Program-made: the position numbers and the translations under genes
Source: Actinocorallia longicatena
GTDB taxonomy: Bacteria; Actinomycetota; Actinomycetes; Streptosporangiales; Streptosporangiaceae
DNA length: 64,000 nt
Reading direction: 5' to 3'
NCBI RefSeq assembly: GCF_039534125.1
Contig: NZ_BAAAUV010000001.1
Location: 434,001-498,000, forward strand
The notes under the pieces: model-generated
Seen by the model: the letters and a program-made list of their open reading frames with translations, nothing else
Database searches by the model: none
What the model was told of the DNA's origin: nothing
Shown here: piece by piece, positions 18,036 to 25,207 of the stretch
Position numbering within the stretch: position 1 is the first letter of the stretch
Layout of the letters: every line of letters begins with the position of its first letter

Positions 18036-19023
18036 GGAGCGCCTCCCGTACGGCCCGGCGGATGTCGGTGTCCTGCACGAGGACCTCCTGTTCGAGGTGG
18101 CCCGCGGTGGGCACGACGGAGTCGGCGGCGTGCACGAGCGCGACCGGCCGGCGCAGCCGCTCCCAGGCGATCTCGTGCAGCCGGTGGGCGACCTCGCTCC
18201 CCCAGGTGCCGCCGCCGGTGCCGTCCTCGGCGACGACGACCGTCCCGGCCCTGCCGAGCAGCCCCGCGACGGTCTCGGCGTCGAAGGGGTAGAGCCTGCG
18301 CGGGACGAGCAGCAGGCAGCTGATCTCGTCCTCGACGAGCAGCGCCCTGACCGCGTCGAGCGCCCGGTGGGTCAGCCCGCCGGGCACGATCAGCACGCAG
18401 TCGCAGTCCTCGGGGTCGTCGAAGGAGACCCGGGTGAACCCGTCCGCCGTCGCGTACCGCAGGAGCTCGTCGACGATCCCGCCGGTGAAGGTCCTCCGGC
18501 CGTAGAGGACCTTGTCCTCGAACAGGACGCACGGCTCCTCGAGCGCCAGCATGGTGTCGAACAGGTCCCGGTGGCCGTCGAAGGGCGCGACCTCGAACAG
18601 CGACAGCCCGGGGATCCCGACGAAGTGCTTCTGCAGGCTCTGGCTGTGCGTCGGCCCGTACCCGCGGCCACCGCCGGTGGGGCACCGCACGACCAGCGGC
18701 ACCGCGACCCGCCTGCCGTACATCGACACCGACTTGGCCGCGAAGTTGACGATCTGGTCGAACGCCAGCGTCACGAAGTCGGAGAACATGATCTCCACGA
18801 TGGCCTTGTCGCCGGACAGGGCCAGCCCGCCGCCGACCCCGACGATGCCGCCCTCGCTGATCGGGGTCGACAGGACCCGGTCGGGGAACCGGCTCGACAG
18901 GCCGCGGGCGACCTTGAAGGCACCGCCGTAGGGGTCGAGGAGGTCCTCGCCGATCAGGTAGACGCCGGGGTCGTCGGCGAGCAGGCCGTGCAGGGCCTCG
19001 TTGAGGCTTTCCGCCACCCGCAT
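18028..19023 (-). CDS. 2-oxoacid dehydrogenase E1 component, beta subunit
   Basis: This 331-residue protein has the transketolase pyrimidine-binding domain (IGEDLLDPYGGAFKV; TPISEGGIVGVGGGLAL; SDFVTLAFDQIVN) and the C-terminal transketolase domain. It forms the thiamine-diphosphate E1 with the alpha subunit encoded just upstream, whose stop overlaps its ATG as TGATG. The complex oxidatively decarboxylates a 2-oxoacid and loads the acyl group on lipoyl-E2. Its place inside a synthetase operon argues for a dedicated acyl-supply role rather than central metabolism. Confidence 0.9.
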   Translation of the reverse strand: MRVAESLNEALHGLLADDPGVYLIGEDLLDPYGGAFKVARGLSSRFPDRVLSTPISEGGIVGVGGGLALSGDKAIVEIMFSDFVTLAFDQIVNFAAKSVSMYGRRVAVPLVVRCPTGGGRGYGPTHSQSLQKHFVGIPGLSLFEVAPFDGHRDLFDTMLALEEPCVLFEDKVLYGRRTFTGGIVDELLRYATADGFTRVSFDDPEDCDCVLIVPGGLTHRALDAVRALLVEDEISCLLLVPRRLYPFDAETVAGLLGRAGTVVVAEDGTGGGTWGSEVAHRLHEIAWERLRRPVALVHAADSVVPTAGHLEQEVLVQDTDIRRAVREALRD

Positions 19024-19928
19024 CAGGGCCTCCAGCGCGACAGCGGACGGGCCAGGACGTCGGCGGCGACGTCCTCGACGAACGACCGGGCACGGGCGTC
19101 GAGATCGGGCCGGGCGGCGGCGAGCCCGGGATACCAGTCACGGGCGGCGGCCTCCCTCAGCTCGGCGGGGGTCCGGGTGTCGTCGCCCTTGCTGTGCGGG
19201 CCGAGCCGGTGCGTGCGGACCTCGAGGACGAGCGGTCCCGCGCCCGCCCTGGTCTCCTCGATCAGCGCGGCGGTCTCGGCCCGGATCTCGCCGGGGCGGC
19301 CCGCGGACGTCACGAGGTGGCGGGCCCCGAAGGCGGCGGCCCGCCCGCCGATCGTGCCGGCCATCTGGTGCCCGGTCGGGGTCGACTGGGCGATGCCGTT
19401 GTGCTCGGTGACGACGACCAGCGGCAGCCGCCACAGGACGGCCATGTTGAGCGCCTCGTAGACCGCGCCCTCACCCCAGGTGCCGTCGCCGATGAAGGCC
19501 AGTGCGATGCCGCCCGGCTCCGAGCGGGCCAGGTGCAGGGCGGCGCCGGCGGCGACGGGCAGGCTCTGCCCCTGGATTCCCGTCGACAGGTAGCGGCCGT
19601 TCAGCAGGTGCTGGCTTCCGCCGACCCCGGCGCAGACCGCACCCTCCCGGCCCATGATCTCGGCGAGGAGTCCGTAGGGGTCGCGGCGCACCGCCAGATA
19701 GTGGCCGTGGCCGCGGTGGTTGCTGAAGACGAAGTCGCCGTCGCGCAGCAGCGGGGCCAGCGCGACCGGGACGTGCTCCTGGCCGAGGCAGGTGTGAGTG
19801 GTGCCGTTCAGCAGGCCCTGGTCGTACAGGTCGAGCAGCTTGCGTTCGAAGTGCCGGATCACCAGCAGCAGGCCGTCGTCGTCGGTCAGGAGGTCGTCCG
19901 CGACGGGCTCGAGGACTCCTTGGCTCAT
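19023..19928 (-). CDS. 2-oxoacid dehydrogenase E1 component, alpha subunit
   Basis: ATG 19928 with GAAGGAAGG upstream gives 301 residues; the frame stays open further upstream, but that stretch is antisense to none of the expected domains and belongs to the GT4 gene region. The thiamine-diphosphate motif runs from GDGTWGEGAVYEALNMA (147-163) to TEHN (174-177), and the conserved HRGHGHYLA is at about 71-79. It resembles pyruvate and acetoin dehydrogenase E1 alpha. Its ATG overlaps the stop of the GT4 gene (ATGA), so it is translated as part of the operon. The actual 2-oxoacid cannot be read from the sequence. Confidence 0.9.
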   Translation of the reverse strand: MSQGVLEPVADDLLTDDDGLLLVIRHFERKLLDLYDQGLLNGTTHTCLGQEHVPVALAPLLRDGDFVFSNHRGHGHYLAVRRDPYGLLAEIMGREGAVCAGVGGSQHLLNGRYLSTGIQGQSLPVAAGAALHLARSEPGGIALAFIGDGTWGEGAVYEALNMAVLWRLPLVVVTEHNGIAQSTPTGHQMAGTIGGRAAAFGARHLVTSAGRPGEIRAETAALIEETRAGAGPLVLEVRTHRLGPHSKGDDTRTPAELREAAARDWYPGLAAARPDLDARARSFVEDVAADVLARPLSRWRP

Positions 19929-21178
19929 GTGCCTTCCTTCGTGAGGAGGTGGACGAGGGCGGCGAGGCGGTGCCGGTCGGAGGGGAGCCCGGGACGCGCC
20001 GCCGCCCCGATCGGCGGGGACGGGCGCAGTCCCGCGAGATAGGTCTCCAGATCCGCGGGGTCGAGCGAGGCGACGAACTCCGACGCCTTCCGACGCGACA
20101 GCTCCGCGATCCGCGCGTGGTGCTCCGGATCGTCGAGCAGGGCTCTGACCGCGTCGATCCACGGCCGGGGGTCCTGTTCGGGGATCCGCGGCTCGGGCCG
20201 GCCGCCGAGGGCCGCGTAGCCCTCGATCGGCCGGACGGGCAGCAGGTAGGGGACGCCGAGCTTGGCCTCGCCGAGCCCGCCGACGTCGGAGGCGAGCACG
20301 GGGACGCCGCGGAGCATCGGCTCGACGGCGGTGTAGCCGAACGTCTCGTCCCACAGCGACGGCACCACGACGATCCTGGACCGCGCCCAGATGGCGTCGG
20401 TGTCGTCGGTGGCCTCGGCCAGCTCGATGTTCGGGCGCAGGGCCAGTTCGGCGAGGTCGTGCGGGGTGGTGCCCCAGGTGGGCACCGCGAGAAAGCGGAC
20501 CTCGGGCAGCGCGTCGGCCAGCGCGAGGAAGATCGGCAGGCCCTTGTAGCCGCAGGGGTTGATCATCGTGACGGCCGTGCCGTGGTGCACCGGGTGCGGT
20601 CCGGGACCGTAGACGTGCGGGCGGACCAGCGTGGAGTCGATCTCGCCCCAGGTCCGCAGGTAGCTCTGGGCCGTCCGGCTGACGGCGACCACCCCGGCCG
20701 ACCGGCGTACCAGGCGGGTCCCGGCCTCGCTCGGGTAGAAGGCGCGCGGCCCGAACGGAAGCTGCTGCAGGGTGTGCGCCAGATAGACCACCCGTCCGGG
20801 GGTGGCCCGGTGGGCGACGCCCAGCATCATCAGGCCGGGGTCGTCGGAGGGCACGAGCGTCCAGTCGGGGGCGAACTCCCCGAGGCACCGGCGGGCCTGC
20901 GCCGGCAGCCGGGACGGCCGGACGACGAGATGGGCCAGCACGCCGTCCAGCCGCGCCACCACGAGCTCCTCCGAGACCGACTCCAGCTCCGCGCCGCCCG
21001 CCTCCAGCCCGCCGACCAGGTCCTCGAGGCCGGTGTGGCCCAGTTCTCCGCTGACCGGGGCGACCACCGCGCACTCGTGGCCGCGGGCGGCGAGGTCGCG
21101 CATCAGGATCCGGTTGGACTTGCTCGCCCCGCCGTGGGTGCGGTGGAAGAACATGTTCTGCGCCAGCAGGACCCTCAC
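19925..21178 (-). CDS. GT4-like glycosyltransferase
   Basis: The chosen start is GTG 21178, which overlaps the preceding gene's stop as GTGA and gives 417 residues beginning VRVLLAQNMFFHRTHGGASKS. The N-terminal Rossmann-like domain carries the GGAS loop. The C-terminal domain has the retaining-GT4 signature around DETFGYTAVEPMLRGVPV, with an E-x7-E-like pattern, then LASDVGGLGE. It should transfer a sugar from a nucleotide-activated donor to the cluster product or to an already attached sugar. Cytoplasmic; donor and acceptor unknown. Confidence 0.85.
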   Translation of the reverse strand: MRVLLAQNMFFHRTHGGASKSNRILMRDLAARGHECAVVAPVSGELGHTGLEDLVGGLEAGGAELESVSEELVVARLDGVLAHLVVRPSRLPAQARRCLGEFAPDWTLVPSDDPGLMMLGVAHRATPGRVVYLAHTLQQLPFGPRAFYPSEAGTRLVRRSAGVVAVSRTAQSYLRTWGEIDSTLVRPHVYGPGPHPVHHGTAVTMINPCGYKGLPIFLALADALPEVRFLAVPTWGTTPHDLAELALRPNIELAEATDDTDAIWARSRIVVVPSLWDETFGYTAVEPMLRGVPVLASDVGGLGEAKLGVPYLLPVRPIEGYAALGGRPEPRIPEQDPRPWIDAVRALLDDPEHHARIAELSRRKASEFVASLDPADLETYLAGLRPSPPIGAAARPGLPSDRHRLAALVHLLTKEGT

Positions 21179-22410
21179 CGCCGCGCCTCCAGGACCTTGA
21201 GCAGCGCCGCCCGTCGCGGCCCCGACAGTCCCGGCGGGAGGGCGGGCCCCTGCTCCGTGCTCCGGCCGGTGCCGGCGAGGCGTTCGATCTCCTGGACGGC
21301 CCCGGCGAGGCCGTCGGCCGCGGTGAGCGTCTCGGCGCCGGTGCGCACCGCCTCGTGCAGGAGGGCGGCGATCAGGTCCGGCCGCCAGGAGGCCGCCGGC
21401 AGCCATCCCGCGAGGCCCGAGGCGGCGAGCCGTTCGGCGTTGTCGGGCCGGTCCACCCCATGGGCGAGGATCACCTGCGGGGTGCCCGAGACCAGCGCGC
21501 GGGCGATGGTGCCGATGCCGCCGTGGTGCAGGATCGCCCCGGCTCCGGCCAGCGCGGAGTGGAAGGGCAGGGCGGGCACCCAGTGGACGTTCTGCGGCAG
21601 CGGCCGCGGCACGAGGTCCCGGTGCCGGACCACCAGCAGCGCCGGGAGCCCCGCCTCCGCGCAGCCGGCGACCGCGCGCTCGTAGAAGGCCGGGTGCATC
21701 ATCCGGCCCGTGCCACCGGTGACCACGATCGGGGGGACGGGGCCCTGGAGCAGCTCCGCGGCGGCGGGCGGGACCGGGAAGCTCCGGTCGTCGGCGAGCG
21801 GGAACCCGGTGAGCAGGGTGCCGGACGAGCGCGCCCCGGCCTCGTCGAACCAGCCGGGCCAGAACCCGAGCTGCAGGTCGGGACGGCCCCAGGGCGTCAC
21901 CGGATCCAGTCCCGCGGCGGCCCGCACCCCGGCGAGGCCGGACTTCAGCGCGGTGGCGTACAGGTGCCGGGCGGGCCGCTCGGCCATGATCTGGATCGGT
22001 GAGACGGCCGCCCAGACCGCGGGCGCCCCGAGGCCCTCGGCCGCCATCAGGGCCGACAGCGCGGAGGTGTGCCGCCCGATGACGACGGTGCCGCCCGGCA
22101 CGTGCCGCTCGGCGATGGCCTCGTACTCGGCGGTGATCTGGCCGAAGAGTCCGTTGCGCTCGTAGAACCCGCGCCAGCGGTCCAGGCGGTTGCCGGCCAG
22201 CAGCGGCGCGGTGTCGGCGAGCTGCCGCTCGTACTCGGCCTCGGTGTCGATCGCGACGAACCCGAGGCCCCGGCGTTCGATGGCGGGGCCGTAGGGCGCG
22301 TGCGTGATGACCGTGACGTCGTGGCCGCGCTCTCGCAGGAGCGACCCGAGCCGCACGAACGGCAGGACGTCGCCGTCCGTCCCGTGGGTCACCAGGAGCT
22401 TCGTGCCCAT
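21175..22410 (-). CDS. GT1-family (macrolide-type) glycosyltransferase
   Basis: ATG 22410 gives 411 residues beginning MGTKLLVTHGTDGDVLPF, the classical GT1 N-terminus. The acceptor domain is followed by the nucleotide-sugar signature HHGGIGTIARALVSGTPQV and DRPDNAERL. Such enzymes glycosylate small molecules using UDP- or dTDP-sugars. The gene begins 2 bases after the carrier-protein stop. Two glycosyltransferases plus a GH1 hydrolase in one cluster suggest a glycosylated product, possibly with reversible masking. Confidence 0.9.
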   Translation of the reverse strand: MGTKLLVTHGTDGDVLPFVRLGSLLRERGHDVTVITHAPYGPAIERRGLGFVAIDTEAEYERQLADTAPLLAGNRLDRWRGFYERNGLFGQITAEYEAIAERHVPGGTVVIGRHTSALSALMAAEGLGAPAVWAAVSPIQIMAERPARHLYATALKSGLAGVRAAAGLDPVTPWGRPDLQLGFWPGWFDEAGARSSGTLLTGFPLADDRSFPVPPAAAELLQGPVPPIVVTGGTGRMMHPAFYERAVAGCAEAGLPALLVVRHRDLVPRPLPQNVHWVPALPFHSALAGAGAILHHGGIGTIARALVSGTPQVILAHGVDRPDNAERLAASGLAGWLPAASWRPDLIAALLHEAVRTGAETLTAADGLAGAVQEIERLAGTGRSTEQGPALPPGLSGPRRAALLKVLEARR

Positions 22411-22412
22411 CC

Positions 22413-22754
22413 TCAGCGGTCTCCGCCCTCGGCGAGCAGTGCGCGGACCTGCTCGTCGCTCAGGGCGTCGAGCTCGGCCATCAGTTCCTCGAGCCTGCCG
22501 TCGTCGGCGCCCTCGGCCAGCGACTCGTCGATGGCGCGTGCCGCGACGGCCACCGTCAGGTCCTCGGCGAACAGCATCTCGACCGGCAGCTCGACGCCGT
22601 AGGCGTCCTGCACTCTGGCGACGAAGCGCAGCAGGGTGAGCGACTGGCCTCCGAGCTCGAAGAAGTCCGCGTCCCGTGACTTCGGCTCGGCTTCCAGGAG
22701 TTCCGCCCACAGCCGCGTCACCGCGGCCTCGGTGGGCGTCAGCGCCTCGTTCAT
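22413..22754 (-). CDS. Stand-alone acyl/peptidyl carrier protein
   Basis: ATG 22754 with GGGAGG at a 4-base spacing gives 113 residues. The carrier fold has the phosphopantetheine serine S38 in FFELGGQSLTLLRF. The C-terminal tail (about 88-113: LEELMAELDALSDEQVRALL) is an amphipathic helix like those that dock carrier and condensation partners. As first gene of the operon it would present an acyl group, perhaps from the E1/E2 complex, to the NRPS condensation domain. The pairing is inferred from order and from the lack of any other donor carrier. Confidence 0.88.
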   Translation of the reverse strand: MNEALTPTEAAVTRLWAELLEAEPKSRDADFFELGGQSLTLLRFVARVQDAYGVELPVEMLFAEDLTVAVAARAIDESLAEGADDGRLEELMAELDALSDEQVRALLAEGGDR

Positions 22755-22767
22755 CGATCCTCCCGTG

Positions 22768-22781
22768 AGGGAGCGCTCTCC
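22768..22781 (-). promoter_or_regulatory. Second CebR/CelR-like box near the operon start codon
   Basis: AGGGAGCGCTCTCC matches the CebR/CelR consensus at 11 of 14 positions and keeps the central GAGCGCTC palindrome. It lies 14 bases before the carrier-protein ATG, downstream of the predicted transcription start. Confidence 0.5.
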
Positions 22782-22815
22782 GCCCGGACGTGTCCCGGCC
22801 CGAATGCCGACGTCA

Positions 22816-22829
22816 TGGGAGCGCTCCCA
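22816..22829 (-). promoter_or_regulatory. Perfect CebR/CelR operator
   Basis: TGGGAGCGCTCCCA is identical, at all 14 positions, to the operator known for the cello-oligosaccharide-responsive LacI-family repressors CebR (Streptomyces) and CelR (Thermobifida). It covers the predicted transcription start of the biosynthetic operon (-10 at 22835-22840), an ideal repression site. The repressor gene is not in this window. Confidence 0.8.
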
Positions 22830-22834
22830 CAGGG

Positions 22835-22864
22835 AGGGTACGCACCGACCGATTTCGGTCGCAA
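22835..22864 (-). promoter_or_regulatory. Predicted promoter of the biosynthetic operon
   Basis: On the minus strand TTGCGA (22864-22859) and TACCCT (22840-22835) are separated by 18 bases. A palindrome GACCGA-TT-TCGGTC (22847-22860) overlaps the -35 and spacer and could bind an activator or the TetR protein. The start point would fall in the CebR/CelR box. Prediction by pattern only. Confidence 0.5.
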
Positions 22865-23082
22865 GGATGAAAAGACAGGCCTCGGCGGCGCCCCGGACGC
22901 TCCGCGTAACCCGCCGGTAACCCGTTCTGTCCAGGCTTTCCGGTCCCGACCCAGAGCCGCAACGCGGCCTTGACAACCGTGAAATCAGCCTCGACCGGGC
23001 TGACCGACTCCGGCCAGAAACACTCGAACTCCTGTGCGGAGGGGTGCGCCGGGCGGCCTTCCGGAGGACGGGAGGAGGCGCG

Positions 23083-23478
23083 TCAGGCCGCCGCGGCCTC
23101 GCGCATGCGGGCGACGGACGTGGCGTCCATGTAGTCACGGTTGTGGACGATCAGGCCGTCGCGGATCCGGAGCACCAGCAGGCCCGGGATCGTGAAGGGG
23201 CGCCCCGCGACCTCGCCGACGACAATGTGCTCGCAGACGACCACCTCCGGGTCGTCGGTGCGGCGGACGACGATGTCGACGACGTCCGCGACCCGGAACG
23301 GAGTGGACCCCCACGACGCGGTGTAGGCGGCGCGGACCTCCTCTCGACCATGGAGCGCGGCGGGCATCCCCGCCATCCGGAAGGGGAACTCGTGGACGGC
23401 GTCCTCGGCGTACAGGTCGGCGAGCTCATCCGCCGACGTGTGGCGCATCGCGTCGTAGTAGCAGCGGACCGTTTCCAT
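23083..23478 (-). CDS. NTF2-like/SnoaL-type protein
   Basis: ATG 23478 gives 131 residues beginning METVRCYYDAMRHTSAD. It is the typical alpha-plus-beta cone fold: helices with ADELADLYAEDAVHEFPF, then beta strands ending in DGLIVHNRDYMDATSV. Such proteins are small hydrolases, isomerases or binding proteins. It diverges from a TetR gene with a paired operator between them, so it is probably the main target of that regulator. Substrate unknown; it is probably not part of the biosynthetic operon, which has its own promoter. Confidence 0.75.
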   Translation of the reverse strand: METVRCYYDAMRHTSADELADLYAEDAVHEFPFRMAGMPAALHGREEVRAAYTASWGSTPFRVADVVDIVVRRTDDPEVVVCEHIVVGEVAGRPFTIPGLLVLRIRDGLIVHNRDYMDATSVARMREAAAA

Positions 23479-23493
23479 GATGGACCCCATTCG

Positions 23494-23518
23494 CTCAACA
23501 AGTGATGACTCAACGAGT
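23494..23518 (+). promoter_or_regulatory. Paired repeat, probable TetR operator
   Basis: CTCAACAAGT (23494-23503) and CTCAACGAGT (23509-23518) are direct repeats 15 bp apart. The second copy lies inside the 11-bp palindrome ACTCAACGAGT. They sit between the divergent NTF2-like and TetR genes, so autoregulation plus control of the NTF2-like gene is likely. Confidence 0.55.
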
Positions 23519-23564
23519 GTAGAGCAAACACCGGCGCCCGCGGGAGACGGCCTAGAGTCAAGGA

Positions 23565-24113
23565 ATGACACTCAGCCGCGCCGAGCGCCGAGCCGAGACC
23601 GACGGGCGCATCCTGGACGCCGCCCGGCGGCTGTTCGCCGAGCGCGGCTACGAGCGCACCACGATCAGGAGCGTCGCGTCGGCGGCCCGGGTCGACCCGG
23701 CACTGATCATGCAACGGTTCACCAGCAAGCAGCACCTGTTCGACCGCGCCGTCCAGCCCGCGGGCTCTCCGGGCCCGGCCGCCGATCCGGTCGAGGAAGT
23801 GCTGGGCACGCTCGGCTGGAAGCTCGGCGAGCTGCCGCCCGAGTCCCTGGCCATGCTCCGCTCGATGCTCACCCATCCCGAGGCCGCCGCCTCGGCGCGC
23901 TCGGCCCTGACCGCCCAGATCGGACGCCTGGAAGCCTCACTCGACGGCACCGACGCGCGCCTGCGCGCCACCCTCATCACCCTGGTCATGCTGGGCGTGA
24001 CCATCGGCCACCAGCTCCTGCACCTGGAAGAGCTGCGCGACACCCCGCCGGAGGAGATCGCCGGGCTGCTCCGCCCGTCCCTCCAGGCCCTCACCGCCGA
24101 CCCGGCCCCGTGA
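23565..24113 (+). CDS. TetR family transcriptional regulator
   Basis: This 182-residue protein has an N-terminal helix-turn-helix (about 28-55: TTIRSVASAARVDPALIMQRF). AAGGA lies close before its ATG. The C-domain resembles the TetR_C group with LARLRSMLTHPEAAASAR-like helices. Divergent from the NTF2-like gene with operator-like repeats between them. Ligand unknown. Confidence 0.85.
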   Translation: MTLSRAERRAETDGRILDAARRLFAERGYERTTIRSVASAARVDPALIMQRFTSKQHLFDRAVQPAGSPGPAADPVEEVLGTLGWKLGELPPESLAMLRSMLTHPEAAASARSALTAQIGRLEASLDGTDARLRATLITLVMLGVTIGHQLLHLEELRDTPPEEIAGLLRPSLQALTADPAP

Positions 24114-24194
24114 GTCGCGGGCGCGCACCGTGCTCCCCGTCCCGCAGATCGCCCGGAACGCCGGCGCGCCGTCATCGCGTTCCGGGGCTCGGGG

Positions 24195-24965
24195 TCATCG
24201 CGTGCGGGTCAGGTGGTCGGTGAGGGCGAGAAGGAGGTACAGGTTCGGGATGCCGTCGACCGAGCGGAAGACGATGGCGCGCCTGCCGACGTCGACGCAG
24301 AGCGTGCCCTCCTCGATCCTGACCTCGACCTCCCCCCAGGACGCGTGGCGGCGCCCGTCCCGGATCCCCTCCCCGGTGACCTCGATCGGCCCGAACGCGA
24401 CGGCCTCGCCCGCCTCCAGCCGCCGCAGCGCGTCCGGCAGCCGGGCCGCGGTCACCGACTGCTGGATGTGCACCCCCCACACCTCCGGATCGTGGAACTC
24501 GCGCCCGATGCGGACCTTGCCGCCCCCGGGCTTCCGCAGCGTGTAGACGTGGGTGAGGACCCCGCCGTAGGAACGGTGGCTGATGATCTCCTGGAGAACG
24601 GTCATCGAGTCCCACCGGAAGACGTGCTCCGCCCGGCCTCGCACCACGACGACCAGGCCGTTGTCGAAGATGTGCAGTTCCATTCCGGCGTTGTGCGAGT
24701 CCACTGTCCGGTTCGTCAGCAGTCCGAGCACTCCCACCCCCGCGACGGGAACGCCGACCACCAGCCAGAGCAGCTCACCCGACACCAACCCGATCACCAG
24801 GGGCACGAGACCGGCCACCGTGACGACCATGGTCCGGGCTCCGATCTCCCCGGTCCGCGACCGCGGCCCGTAGGAGGCCCGCGGCCGCCCCAGCCCCTCC
24901 CCTGCCGCCGCCGCCCGGACGGCCTCACCCGGCACGGGCGGCTCCCGCCGCTCGGTCTCCGCCAT
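24195..24965 (-). CDS. DUF6585-like membrane protein
   Basis: ATG 24965 with GGGGAG upstream gives 256 residues. A proline-rich cytoplasmic N-terminus leads to two adjacent transmembrane helices (about 45-82). A soluble domain follows with the DUF6585-like pattern ELHIFDNGLVVVVRGRAEHVFRWDS and HVYTLRKPGGGKVRI. It probably senses or signals at the membrane, but no function is established for the family. The inverted repeat AGACG-AAAA-CGTCT (24981-24994) lies just upstream in an AT-rich promoter stretch. Confidence 0.6.
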   Translation of the reverse strand: MAETERREPPVPGEAVRAAAAGEGLGRPRASYGPRSRTGEIGARTMVVTVAGLVPLVIGLVSGELLWLVVGVPVAGVGVLGLLTNRTVDSHNAGMELHIFDNGLVVVVRGRAEHVFRWDSMTVLQEIISHRSYGGVLTHVYTLRKPGGGKVRIGREFHDPEVWGVHIQQSVTAARLPDALRRLEAGEAVAFGPIEVTGEGIRDGRRHASWGEVEVRIEEGTLCVDVGRRAIVFRSVDGIPNLYLLLALTDHLTRTR

Positions 24966-25207
24966 GACCACTCCCCAAAAAGACGAAAACGTCTATTTAT
25001 CTTACAAGCCAGAAAGGGGATTCGGCAGGCAAAGGCGAAATGGTCGGCAGGAGGGCGGGCAGTTCGGGGAACGCCTCGTAGGCACCGGAAGCCTGCGGAC
25101 GTCGCGGATCCTCAGGACGTCGGAGCCGTTCCTGACCGCCTCCGCCGCGACGGGTCGGCACCGGCGAAGTCACCGTGGGCGGAGGAGTGTTCGGGGGGCG
25201 AGCGCCC

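Larger units (their letters stand above)
22755..23082 (-). other. Regulatory intergenic region of the biosynthetic operon
   Basis: No gene is seen in these 328 bases between the carrier protein and the NTF2-like gene. The first 110 bases hold the two CebR/CelR-type boxes, the promoter and a 14-bp palindrome described separately. From about 22865 to 23082 I see no further structure beyond the downstream end of the NTF2-like gene. Confidence 0.7.
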
